Shown here piece after piece: positions 1 to 6,362 of a stretch of 6,726 nucleotides of DNA (position 1 is the first letter of the stretch; the number at the start of each line of letters is the position of its first letter). The translations under genes were made by a program, and so were the position numbers. The stretch is from an uncultured Acetatifactor sp. (lineage in GTDB: Bacteria; Bacillota; Clostridia; Lachnospirales; Lachnospiraceae): the NCBI GenBank assembly GCA_947644185.1, contig CANRZC010000125.1, positions 1 to 6,726 on the forward strand, in the 5' to 3' direction. A model generated the notes under the pieces. The model saw only the letters and a program-made list of their open reading frames with translations, made no database searches and had not been told where the DNA came from.

Positions 1-2
1 AG

Positions 3-551
3 AAGCTCCTGGTATCATCCAGTGCCGCCGCTTCCACCATAAGCGCTGTGATCGTGGGAAGCACCTGTCAGAAGTCGAAATATGTCATCACTGGCATTGC
101 CGGTAAAAAAGGCTTTTGCTGTATCAATATCGAGAAGGACAAAATGAACTCTGAAATCGGCTTTGGAAGAAAGGTCTTGCAGGCTTTTGAGGAAAGCGAG
201 ATTTCCTTTGAGCACGTGCCCTCTGGAATCGACACCATGACTGTGTTTGTGCATCAGGATGAATTTATGCATAAGGAACAGAAGGTGGTGGCCAGCATTT
301 ACCGTCTGGCAAAGCCGGATTCCATTGAAATCGAGGCAGATCTGGCACTGATAGCGGTAGTGGGCCGAGGGATGAAGGCAACAAGAGGAACAGCAGGGCG
401 TATTTTCTCTGCGCTTTCTCATGCCAATGTAAATGTGAAGATGATTGATCAGGGATCCTCTGAGCTGAACATCATTATCGGCGTGACCAACGATGACTTT
501 GAGACAGCGATTAAGGCAATTTATGATATTTTTGTGCTGACTAATTTGTGA
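3..551 (+). CDS. lysC: Aspartate kinase, C-terminal regulatory (ACT) part, 5'-truncated by window edge
   Basis: Aspartate kinase phosphorylates L-aspartate with ATP, the first step toward lysine/diaminopimelate, threonine and methionine, in the cytoplasm. Only the C-terminal part is present; the kinase domain lies to the left of the window. From position 48 the protein runs ITGIAGKKGF, then NSEIGFGRKVL, FEHVPSGIDTM, IAVVGRGM, GTAGRIFSAL and MIDQGSSELNIIIGV. This is the usual order of the two ACT domains that bind the feedback amino acid in this family. The end, TGA at 549-551, is at the expected place soon after the AIYDIF segment. A GTG at 48 could be read as a start, but no ribosome binding site precedes it and the frame stays open to the edge, so I treat this as an internal part of a longer gene. 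The residues before position 48 do not look like the family (see findings). Family assignment is firm; which amino acid inhibits it cannot be told. Confidence 0.9.
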   Translation, partial: KLLVSSSAAASTISAVIVGSTCQKSKYVITGIAGKKGFCCINIEKDKMNSEIGFGRKVLQAFEESEISFEHVPSGIDTMTVFVHQDEFMHKEQKVVASIYRLAKPDSIEIEADLALIAVVGRGMKATRGTAGRIFSALSHANVNVKMIDQGSSELNIIIGVTNDDFETAIKAIYDIFVLTNL

Positions 552-596
552 TTTTTATAAGATTTGTAGAAAAATTTGGAAAATTAGCACAATGTG

Positions 597-625
597 TTGA
601 CAGATTAGGTCAGAGACAATATAAT
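597..625 (+). promoter_or_regulatory. Consensus sigma-A promoter (TTGACA, 17-bp spacer, TATAAT)
   Basis: An exact TTGACA at 597-602 and an exact TATAAT at 620-625 are separated by 17 bp, the ideal housekeeping promoter geometry. The stretch just upstream (about 551-590) is AT-rich with repeated A and T runs, which resembles an UP element. Transcription would be expected to start near 632, giving a leader of about 160 nt before the hydrolase gene. It follows the aspartate kinase stop codon by 45 bp, and I see no clear intrinsic terminator in between. It is the best promoter in the window and probably serves the hydrolase, rex and coiled-coil genes. Confidence 0.85.
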
Positions 626-650
626 GAAGGTGTCATCCTTCCATTAGTAT
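619..650. repeat. Imperfect inverted repeat overlapping the -10 box
   Basis: The left arm 619-630 (containing TATAAT followed by GAAGG) pairs with the right arm 637-650 (CCTTCCATTAGTAT), leaving two single-base bulges at 641 and 647 and a 6-nt centre. The left arm lies mostly upstream of the likely transcription start, so it cannot form as RNA from this promoter. If it has a role it would be as a DNA operator covering -10 and +1. No specific regulator is recognised, and AT-rich chance symmetry is possible. Confidence 0.35.
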
Positions 651-725
651 ACAGAAGAAATAAACTGCAAAAGTATTTTATCTGCGAAAGAAACGAAATA
701 CAAAGGATGAAGTGGAAGAAAGCGG

Positions 726-751
726 AGGAAATGAACGAAAGTTCATTTCCT
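726..751 (+). promoter_or_regulatory. Leader hairpin: perfect 11-bp stem with GAAA tetraloop
   Basis: AGGAAATGAAC (726-736) and GTTCATTTCCT (741-751) are exact reverse complements around a GAAA loop, a GNRA-type tetraloop that favours folding. It lies in the leader between the promoter and the hydrolase ribosome binding site. No run of T follows, so it is not a standard terminator. Its left arm takes in part of a GGAGG sequence (724-728) ahead of a short reading frame. Possible roles are mRNA stabilisation, translation control, or a DNA operator; the sequence cannot decide among these. Confidence 0.6.
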
Positions 752-777
752 TTCCTAATGTATGGCGAAAGAAAGCT

Positions 778-786
778 GGAAGAGGA
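778..786 (+). promoter_or_regulatory. Ribosome binding site setting the hydrolase start at 792
   Basis: The purine-rich GGAAGAGGA lies with its GAGG core (782-785) 6 nt before the ATG at 792. The upstream in-frame ATG at 762 is preceded by a pyrimidine-rich stretch with no Shine-Dalgarno match. This favours 792 as the start. Confidence 0.65.
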
Positions 787-791
787 AATAT

Positions 792-2114
792 ATGGATAAG
801 AAAGAGCAGCTGGAAAAACGAGAAGCAAGACGAAAGAAAAGGCTTAAAAACCAGATTATGGTGTATATCGTGTTTCTGATTCTGATCTTGGCGTTGGGGA
901 CAGGTATCGGATTCGGTGTATATGCTCTGATGAAGAACAGAAAGGCTGCAGATGAAAAAGAACAGGACAAACAGGAGCTGATTGAGGAGATGCTGGCTGA
1001 GGAGGAAAGTATTCCTGTGGTTGAGGCTACTCCAGAGCCAACTCCAGAAGTGGTAGAGCCTACCCGGGAAGAAAAGCTGGACGCCTATGTGGATAATCAG
1101 ATTGCGCAAATGCCCCTGGAGGATAAAGTGGCAGGGCTGTTTGTGGTAACGCCAGAGGCGATTACTGGTGTGGGAACTGCGATACAGGCTGGAGATGGCA
1201 CTAAGCAGGCGCTTGCAGATAATGCAGTTGGCGGGCTTATCTATTTTAGCAAGAATATACAGTCAGAGGAGCAACTGAAAGAAATGCTGGGCAATACAGC
1301 ACAGTATGCAAAATATCCTCTTTTTATAGCTGTGGATGAAGAGGGTGGAAGTGTGGCCAGAATAGGCGCTTCCATTGGACCAGAGGTGTCTGGGGCAGGA
1401 GATATTGGAGCCACTGGGGACCCTGAGAATGCCTATCAGGCTGGAGCGACCATTGGAGCTAGGCTGTGTGAGCTGGGATTTAATGTTGACTTTGCGCCGG
1501 TGGCAGATCTGGCAAATGTAGAGGGCAGCATTATGCAGGGACGATCCTATGGTGCGGATGCTTCTGTGGCGTCTGGCTATGTTGCAGCTATGGTCCGGGG
1601 GTTGCAGGAGCAGAAAGTGTCCGCCTGTCTGAAGCATTTCCCGGGGATAGGCAGTACCACAGAGGATACACATGAGGGAATGGTGTCAACAGACAGGACA
1701 GCAGAGCAATTTAGGGCTGAAGAGCTGGCTGTCTTTCAGGCGGGTATTGACCAGGGTGTGGAAATGGTGATGGTCAGCCATATGGCGGCTCCGGCATTGA
1801 CAGGAGACAATAATCCGAGCATTTTTTCGAAATTGCTTGTGACGGATATTTTGCGGGAGCAGATGGGATTCCAGGGAGTCATTATCACAGATGCCTTGAA
1901 TATGTCGGCTATTTCAGAATATTATGCCGCGGACGAAGCCGCTATCATGGCAGTGCTGGCAGGCTGTGATATGCTTTTGATGCCTGAGGATTATGAAAAG
2001 GCATACATAGGAGTGCTGGAGGCTGTCCAGAACGGGACGATTGACGAGGAGCGCATTAATGATTCTCTGAGACGAATCTATCGTATCAAATATAAGGATA
2101 TGGTATTAGAATAA
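792..2114 (+). CDS. nagZ: Membrane-anchored glycoside hydrolase family 3, NagZ-type beta-N-acetylhexosaminidase
   Basis: Likely removes beta-1,4-linked N-acetylglucosamine from peptidoglycan fragments during wall turnover, acting outside the membrane. With the ATG at 792 the protein has 440 residues: a basic N-terminus, one hydrophobic segment (about 23-46) suited to a signal anchor, an acidic then Pro/Glu/Thr linker to about residue 95, then a single family 3 TIM-barrel domain. Motifs seen are VDEEGG (181-186), KHFPG (281-285), DTH (292-294) and GVIITDALNM with the expected nucleophile Asp367. The KHFPG plus Asp-X-His pairing marks the NagZ branch, which uses a His-Asp pair as acid/base, rather than the beta-glucosidase branch. 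Thr in place of the common Ser in the D-S-H motif is a mild change. No C-terminal second domain is present. It is the first gene after the consensus promoter, with rex 50 nt downstream. An in-frame ATG at 762 would add ten residues but has no ribosome binding site. The family is certain; the exact substrate is inferred. Confidence 0.9.
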   Translation: MDKKEQLEKREARRKKRLKNQIMVYIVFLILILALGTGIGFGVYALMKNRKAADEKEQDKQELIEEMLAEEESIPVVEATPEPTPEVVEPTREEKLDAYVDNQIAQMPLEDKVAGLFVVTPEAITGVGTAIQAGDGTKQALADNAVGGLIYFSKNIQSEEQLKEMLGNTAQYAKYPLFIAVDEEGGSVARIGASIGPEVSGAGDIGATGDPENAYQAGATIGARLCELGFNVDFAPVADLANVEGSIMQGRSYGADASVASGYVAAMVRGLQEQKVSACLKHFPGIGSTTEDTHEGMVSTDRTAEQFRAEELAVFQAGIDQGVEMVMVSHMAAPALTGDNNPSIFSKLLVTDILREQMGFQGVIITDALNMSAISEYYAADEAAIMAVLAGCDMLLMPEDYEKAYIGVLEAVQNGTIDEERINDSLRRIYRIKYKDMVLE

Positions 2115-2150
2115 GAAAAATAGTAGTATTGCGGTACCGCTGTGAATGCT

Positions 2151-2156
2151 GGAGGG
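2151..2156 (+). promoter_or_regulatory. Ribosome binding site setting a TTG start for rex
   Basis: GGAGGG at 2151-2156 is followed by 8 nt and then TTG at 2165-2167. This spacing is ideal. An earlier in-frame TTG at 2129 has no such site and would add residues foreign to the Rex family. Confidence 0.85.
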
Positions 2157-2164
2157 ATAGAAAT

Positions 2165-2833
2165 TTGGAAGAAAAAGAAATTTCACAGGCCGTTATCGGA
2201 CGCCTGCCCAGATATTTTCGATACCTGGGAGAGCTTAAGGATGAAGGTGTGGAGCGGATATCGTCTCAGGACTTGAGTGCGTTGATGAAGGTGACAGCCT
2301 CCCAGATTCGACAGGATTTCAACAATTTTGGAGGCTTTGGCCAGCAGGGCTATGGCTACAATGTGGAGTATCTCTATGATGCCATCGGCAAGATTCTGGG
2401 ATTGGACAGACAGCATAAATTCGTGATAATCGGTGCGGGAAATTTGGGGCGTGCGCTGGGGAACTATTTGAATTTTGAGAAGAGAGGATTTATTTTCCGG
2501 GGAATGTTCGACCAAAATCCGGATTTGGTAGGCAGTGAGGTTAGAGGAGTCAGAGTCATGCCTATGGAGGAGCTAGAACAGTTTATTCAGGAGAATGATA
2601 TTGACATTGCGGTGCTGACGATTCCGAAAACCAGTGCTGTACCTGTGGCAGAGCGGCTGGCAAAGACGGACATTCGCGCTATCTGGAATTTTGCCCATGT
2701 GGATCTGAACGTACCAGAGAGGATCCAGGTGGAGAATGTTCACCTATCGGACAGTCTCATGAAATTGTCCTACAATATCAGCAGGTATCAAATGGAGAAG
2801 GGACATTCTATAGAAGACCTGGGAGGTGCATAA
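2165..2833 (+). CDS. rex: Redox-sensing transcriptional repressor Rex
   Basis: Rex is a cytoplasmic homodimer that binds operators of fermentation and respiration genes when NADH is low and lets go when NADH rises. Starting at the TTG, the product has 222 residues, close to the family's usual length, and begins with the typical lead into RLPRYFRYL. The N-terminal winged helix holds ASQIRQDFNNFGGFGQQGYGY (about 45-65), a hallmark of Rex. The Rossmann domain follows with VIIGAGNLGRAL (GAGNLG at 90-95) for NADH binding, and the C-terminal helix LSDSLMKLSYNISRY (194-208) is the one swapped between subunits. The gene lies 50 nt after the hydrolase and 6 nt before the coiled-coil gene, which suggests co-transcription. 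No canonical Rex operator (TTGTTAA or TTGTGAA half-sites closely spaced) was found here, so autoregulation is not shown. Confidence is very high for the family. Confidence 0.97.
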   Translation: MEEKEISQAVIGRLPRYFRYLGELKDEGVERISSQDLSALMKVTASQIRQDFNNFGGFGQQGYGYNVEYLYDAIGKILGLDRQHKFVIIGAGNLGRALGNYLNFEKRGFIFRGMFDQNPDLVGSEVRGVRVMPMEELEQFIQENDIDIAVLTIPKTSAVPVAERLAKTDIRAIWNFAHVDLNVPERIQVENVHLSDSLMKLSYNISRYQMEKGHSIEDLGGA

Positions 2834-2839
2834 GGGATT

Positions 2840-3484
2840 ATGAGGCGTGTGGGAGAAGGATATTTAGGGGAAGAGAATAGACGAGAGCTTTTTGAACAGG
2901 CATTAAAAGGGAAAAGGATACCCATTCTGACCCTTGACAATAAATGGTATCAGCTTTTGAACCAGGAAACCAGACAAGAAGTGGCCCCGCTGGAGGAGGA
3001 ACTGAACATCCTTTTGAAACAGCAGGGGAAACTGAACAACGAGATAAAGGAAGTGAAACGCCTAAAGAAACGTCTGATGGAGGAAATTGTCTCCATGATG
3101 GGGGACGGGGAACAAGAGGATGATTTAGAAAATGTGCAGAAGACTGAGCAAAATAAACGTCTAGTGGAGGAGTGCAACGAAAAACTGGAGAATTGTCAGG
3201 ATGCGCTTTTGGATCTGCCCAGAGAAATTGATCGGGTGAATTTCCAGCTGATGTTGGCCACCATGGATTCCTGCTATGATATGATGGCGGAAAATAATGA
3301 GAAAATTCAAGATACGGAAGAATGGATATCAGAAATCCGTATAGAATTAAAGAAAAGGCTGGTCAGGAAGCAGGAGATGGAGCGGCATAATCACGCCATC
3401 TATCAGTATATGCATGATGTGTTTGGGGCTGAGGTTGTGGATATCTTTGACATGCATCATGAGCCAGGCAGTCAAAACATATGA
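2840..3484 (+). CDS. Uncharacterised coiled-coil protein in the rex unit
   Basis: I do not recognise a named family. The 214-residue product is soluble-looking, strongly charged and without signal peptide or membrane segment. A short non-coiled head holds RIPILTLDNKWYQL (27-40). Long Lys/Glu/Leu-rich helical stretches follow at about 49-86, 102-125 and 150-185, with heptad-like spacing of Leu, Ile and Met, broken by an acidic loop (GDGEQEDDLE, 88-97) and by DLPREI (125-130). The tail HAIYQYMHDVFGAEVVDIFDM (185-205) is hydrophobic and looks like a small folded or docking end. The start ATG is 6 nt after the rex stop; the nearest purine run, AAGGGA, is very close to it, so translation may be coupled to rex. 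Codon use resembles its neighbours, so it appears a resident gene. It could be a scaffold or a Rex partner, but that is only a guess from position. Confidence 0.85.
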   Translation: MRRVGEGYLGEENRRELFEQALKGKRIPILTLDNKWYQLLNQETRQEVAPLEEELNILLKQQGKLNNEIKEVKRLKKRLMEEIVSMMGDGEQEDDLENVQKTEQNKRLVEECNEKLENCQDALLDLPREIDRVNFQLMLATMDSCYDMMAENNEKIQDTEEWISEIRIELKKRLVRKQEMERHNHAIYQYMHDVFGAEVVDIFDMHHEPGSQNI

Positions 3485-3512
3485 ATACGGAAGAAAAAGA
3501 GATTTGGGAATT

Positions 3513-3556
3513 AAAACGGACTGATTGCAACGAAAGAAAAGCAACAGTCTGTTTTT
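3513..3556 (+). terminator. Terminator-like hairpin after the coiled-coil gene
   Basis: The left arm 3513-3528 (AAAACGGACTGATTGC) pairs with the right arm 3541-3555 (GCAACAGTCTGTTTT) apart from one bulged A at 3524 and one G-T pair. The loop is 12 nt and purine-rich. The right arm runs into five T residues at 3552-3556. The A run on the left and T run on the right make it potentially active in both directions. It begins 28 nt after the coiled-coil stop codon, as expected for an operon end, but ends only 6 nt before the AGGAGG of nnr. The stem is partly AT, so readthrough is likely. Confidence 0.7.
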
Positions 3557-3562
3557 GATATC

Positions 3563-3568
3563 AGGAGG
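3563..3568 (+). promoter_or_regulatory. Strong ribosome binding site of nnr
   Basis: A full AGGAGG is followed by 6 nt and the ATG at 3575. It fixes the start of the repair enzyme and lies immediately behind the hairpin's T run, so folding of the hairpin could influence ribosome access. Confidence 0.85.
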
Positions 3569-3574
3569 TGTGAA

Positions 3575-5062
3575 ATGCGATATTTGGTGTCAGCGTCGGA
3601 AATGAAGGAGTATGACAACAACACAATAGAAAGGATAGGCATTCCTGCCTGTGTCCTGATGGAGCGGGCAGCCTTGGGCGCAGTGGAGATCATTGAGGAA
3701 CACTGTGGGGACAAGAGCGGCATACAACATGCTTTGATTATGGCAGGAACAGGCAACAATGGCGGCGATGGACTGGCAGTGGCCAGGCTTTTGAGTGAAA
3801 AAGGGTATAAGGTGGAGATCTGGTGTGTGGGGGACAGGGATAGGGCCTCAAAACAGTGGAAACAGCAGATGGAGATTCTGAAAAATTACCCGGTAGCATG
3901 CACGGACAGCCCCACACAGGAAAGGTATGGCGTGCTGGTGGATGCCCTGTTCGGCATAGGCCTGTCCAGGAGTGTGGAGGGCGCATTTGCAGACGCGGTG
4001 GATAGGTTTCAAAGCCTGGTGGGATGGAAGCTATCCATTGATATCCCCAGTGGGATAGATACAGACACAGGTAAAATCCTAGGCCGGGCTGTGAGTGCAG
4101 ATGCTACCGTTACCTTTGGCTTCTGCAAAAGAGGGCTTGTGCTGTACCCGGGATGTGAATATGCCGGGGAGATAAGGACTGTGGACATTGGCATTTCTGA
4201 AAGGAGTTTTTTCCACAGGGAACCTGAACTGTATGCCTATGATGAGGATATTTGGGCACTTTTGCCAAAGCGTGACAATGGAGGAAATAAGGGAACCTTT
4301 GGAAAGGCGCTGCTGGTAGCTGGAAGCATAAACATGGCAGGTGCCGCTGTGCTGGCGGCAAGGGCCTGCTATAGGACAGGTGCAGGGATGGTGAAGGTAA
4401 TCACTTCGCCAGAGAATCGAATCATTGTGCAGCAGGCTGTACCGGAGGCACTTTTTGGCACATATGAAGACTTAAGGGCTGGTATGGAGTGGGCGGGTGT
4501 GACGGCCATAGGTCCGGGGCTTGGCAAAAGTAAGGAGGCCTTTGCCTGTCTAAAACAGGTCATCCAGGAGAGCAGAAAGCCTTTGCTGGTGGATGCAGAC
4601 GGATTAAATCTCCTGTCGGAGCACAGGGAGCTTTTCGAGCTTTTGGCAGCACAGGGGGAGAGTGGCCGGGTTGTTCTGCTGACCCCTCATGTGGGAGAAT
4701 TGGCAAGGCTTTTAGACTGGTCCGTGGCTGACTGCAAGGCAGATCTTATGGCGGCAGGCAATGTTCTGGCAACAGAGCTGCACGCTGTGGTGGCAGCAAA
4801 GGATGCCCGCACATTTATCTGCAGGGAAGTTGGAGATATCTGTGTAAATCTCAGCGGAAACAATGGCATGGCCACAGCGGGAAGCGGTGATGTGCTGACA
4901 GGAATTATTGCGGCACTTTTGGCCCAGGGGATGGAAGGGTTTGAGGCAGCTGCTGTAGGGGTCTATGTCCATGGGAGAGCAGGGGACCGAGTGGCCGGGG
5001 AAAAGAGCGCCTATGCCTGCACGGCAGGTGATGTGGCAGAGGCAATTGCTGTTTTATCATAA
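3575..5062 (+). CDS. nnr: Bifunctional NAD(P)H-hydrate repair enzyme (epimerase + ADP-dependent dehydratase)
   Basis: This enzyme repairs NADHX and NADPHX, the hydrated and inactive forms of NAD(P)H. The N-terminal domain (about 1-215, YjeF_N type) interconverts R and S epimers; the C-terminal domain (about 230-495, ribokinase-like) dehydrates the S form using ADP. Seen in the first domain are GTGNNGGDGLAVARLL (58-72), VDALFGIGL (122-130) and DIPSGID (156-162). Seen in the second are NKGTFGKALLVAGS (238-251), GPGLG (313-317), DADGLN (340-345), TPHVGE (370-375) and ATAGSGDVLTG (433-443) with the likely catalytic Asp439. At 495 residues it has the standard length of the fused bacterial form and looks intact. 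It is followed by alr after 25 nt, and the nnr-alr-mazF order is familiar from Firmicutes; acpS, which often precedes it there, is not present here. No promoter is evident between the terminator and this gene. Confidence 0.96.
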   Translation: MRYLVSASEMKEYDNNTIERIGIPACVLMERAALGAVEIIEEHCGDKSGIQHALIMAGTGNNGGDGLAVARLLSEKGYKVEIWCVGDRDRASKQWKQQMEILKNYPVACTDSPTQERYGVLVDALFGIGLSRSVEGAFADAVDRFQSLVGWKLSIDIPSGIDTDTGKILGRAVSADATVTFGFCKRGLVLYPGCEYAGEIRTVDIGISERSFFHREPELYAYDEDIWALLPKRDNGGNKGTFGKALLVAGSINMAGAAVLAARACYRTGAGMVKVITSPENRIIVQQAVPEALFGTYEDLRAGMEWAGVTAIGPGLGKSKEAFACLKQVIQESRKPLLVDADGLNLLSEHRELFELLAAQGESGRVVLLTPHVGELARLLDWSVADCKADLMAAGNVLATELHAVVAAKDARTFICREVGDICVNLSGNNGMATAGSGDVLTGIIAALLAQGMEGFEAAAVGVYVHGRAGDRVAGEKSAYACTAGDVAEAIAVLS

Positions 5063-5075
5063 GGAAGCGAGATGC

Positions 5076-5084
5076 AAGGGAGGG
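5076..5084 (+). promoter_or_regulatory. Ribosome binding site setting the alr start at 5088
   Basis: AAGGGAGGG lies directly ahead of the ATG at 5088. The spacing is short (3-4 nt) but the match is strong. The open frame extends back to 4965 inside nnr, yet those extra residues are the out-of-frame shadow of nnr and lack any such site. Confidence 0.75.
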
Positions 5085-5087
5085 AAT

Positions 5088-6266
5088 ATGGAGCTTGAGA
5101 AAAAGGGCAATGGTCTGCCTGACTACTGCCAGAGGGTGTGGGCACAGGTAGACCTGGAGGCTATGGAAGAAAATATGAGAGGGATGCGGGCAAGCTTAGA
5201 GGCAGAGACAAAGCTGCTGGCAGTGGTCAAGGCCGATGCCTATGGGCATGGCAGTGTGCCTGTTGCCCGAAGACTGGAGACCATGCCCTTTGTAGCTGGA
5301 TTTGCTGTGGCTACAGCAGAAGAGGCATTTGCCCTGCGGCAGGGAGGGCTTCAAAAGCCCATTCTGGTGTTGGGCTATACATTTCCTTATACCTACCAGA
5401 AGCTTATCGAAGAGGAAATTCGACCTACGGTGTTTCGATTGGACATGATAGATGAGCTGGGGAAGGCTGCCAGAAGGCTGGGAAAGACAGCAAAGGTCCA
5501 TGTGAAGGTGGAGACTGGTATGAACCGGATAGGAATCCGACCGGACAAAGAGGGAATTTCTTTTATCAGAAGACTATTGGAGGAGAGAGGAATTCAGTTG
5601 GAGGGAATCTTCACCCATTTTGCCAAGGCAGATCAGGCTGACAAGTCAAATGCAGAATGTCAGTTGGAAACTTTTCGCAGCTTTCTCCATATGATAAAGG
5701 GGGAGCTTTCTTTTGATATTCCTATAAAGCACTGTGCCAACAGCGCTGCAATCCTGGAGATGCCACAGGCACAGATGGACATGGTGCGGGCAGGAATCGC
5801 CATGTATGGACTGTACCCTTCTGATGAGATGAGAAGAGACCATGTATGCCTGCGCCCGGTGCTTTCTCTCTACAGCCATGTTGTTTATGTGAAGACAGTG
5901 GAGTGTGGGGAAGCCATCGGCTACGGCGGTACGTTTACTGCGGAAAGGCAAATGCGCATTGCTACGATTCCTGTGGGGTATGGGGACGGATATCCCAGAA
6001 GCCTTTCTGGTCGAGGCTTTTGCCTGATACGTGGAAAGAAGGCACCGATTCTGGGAAGGATTTGCATGGATCAGTTTATGGTGGATGTGTCCCACATTCC
6101 CCAGGCTATAGAAGGAGATAGGGTGGTGCTTCTGGGACGGGATGGGGATTTACAGATTGATGCTGGGCAGTTGGGGGAGCTGTCGGGACGTTTTCACTAT
6201 GAATTGCTCTGCGACCTGGGAAAACGGATTCCGAGGATTTATACAGAAAATGATAGAATCCTCTGA
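5088..6266 (+). CDS. alr: Alanine racemase, PLP-dependent
   Basis: Interconverts L- and D-alanine in the cytoplasm, supplying D-alanine for peptidoglycan. The product has 392 residues, a normal length. The N-terminal TIM-barrel holds AVVKADAYGHG with the PLP-binding Lys48. VKVETGMNRIGI and EGIFTHFAKAD follow, as do HCANSAAIL and DMVRAGIAMYGLYP, all in family order. The C-terminal beta domain holds GEAIGYGGTF with the second catalytic base Tyr279, then PVGYGDGYPR and GRICMDQFMVDV (Cys326-Met-Asp-Gln), ending soon after the CDLGKRIPRIY motif. All catalytic residues expected for the family are present. It is 25 nt downstream of nnr and 96 nt upstream of mazF. Start chosen by the ribosome binding site and by the usual distance of about 15-20 residues to the first conserved segment (VWAQVDL). 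Confidence 0.97.
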   Translation: MELEKKGNGLPDYCQRVWAQVDLEAMEENMRGMRASLEAETKLLAVVKADAYGHGSVPVARRLETMPFVAGFAVATAEEAFALRQGGLQKPILVLGYTFPYTYQKLIEEEIRPTVFRLDMIDELGKAARRLGKTAKVHVKVETGMNRIGIRPDKEGISFIRRLLEERGIQLEGIFTHFAKADQADKSNAECQLETFRSFLHMIKGELSFDIPIKHCANSAAILEMPQAQMDMVRAGIAMYGLYPSDEMRRDHVCLRPVLSLYSHVVYVKTVECGEAIGYGGTFTAERQMRIATIPVGYGDGYPRSLSGRGFCLIRGKKAPILGRICMDQFMVDVSHIPQAIEGDRVVLLGRDGDLQIDAGQLGELSGRFHYELLCDLGKRIPRIYTENDRIL

Positions 6267-6362
6267 ATAGGTCACTAGAATATGGCAATACTATCCTACA
6301 AATACAGAATGCATGGATTCCTGCCACTTTAGAGGAAGGGCAGGGGTGGATTTGGAGGAGAA

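Noticed and set aside
541..587. CTAATTT/AAATTAG inverted repeat as a terminator for the aspartate kinase gene
   Set aside because: Only 7 weak AT-rich pairs with a loop over 30 nt and no T run after the right arm.
552..791. A Rex operator in the main intergenic region
   Set aside because: I looked for TTGTTAA/TTAACAA or TTGTGAA/TTCACAA pairs at normal spacing and found none.
731..799. A 22-codon reading frame in the hydrolase leader, overlapping the hydrolase start by 8 nt, with GGAGG just upstream
   Set aside because: The GGAGG at 724-728 is only 2 nt from the ATG, too close for normal initiation, and it is partly inside the hairpin stem. The peptide shows no run of a regulatory amino acid. 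Translational coupling remains possible but unsupported.
3447..3486. TTGACA at 3447-3452 as an internal promoter for nnr-alr-mazF
   Set aside because: No acceptable -10 hexamer lies 16-18 bp downstream; the nearest TATGAA-like sequence is about 27 bp away.
5646..6095. Long minus-strand open frame inside alr, and others like it elsewhere
   Set aside because: These lie wholly opposite well-identified genes, lack recognisable motifs and ribosome binding sites, and are shadows of the coding strand.
6282..6332. A 16-codon frame between alr and mazF as a remnant antitoxin
   Set aside because: No ribosome binding site and no resemblance to a MazE or ribbon-helix-helix segment; too short to judge.
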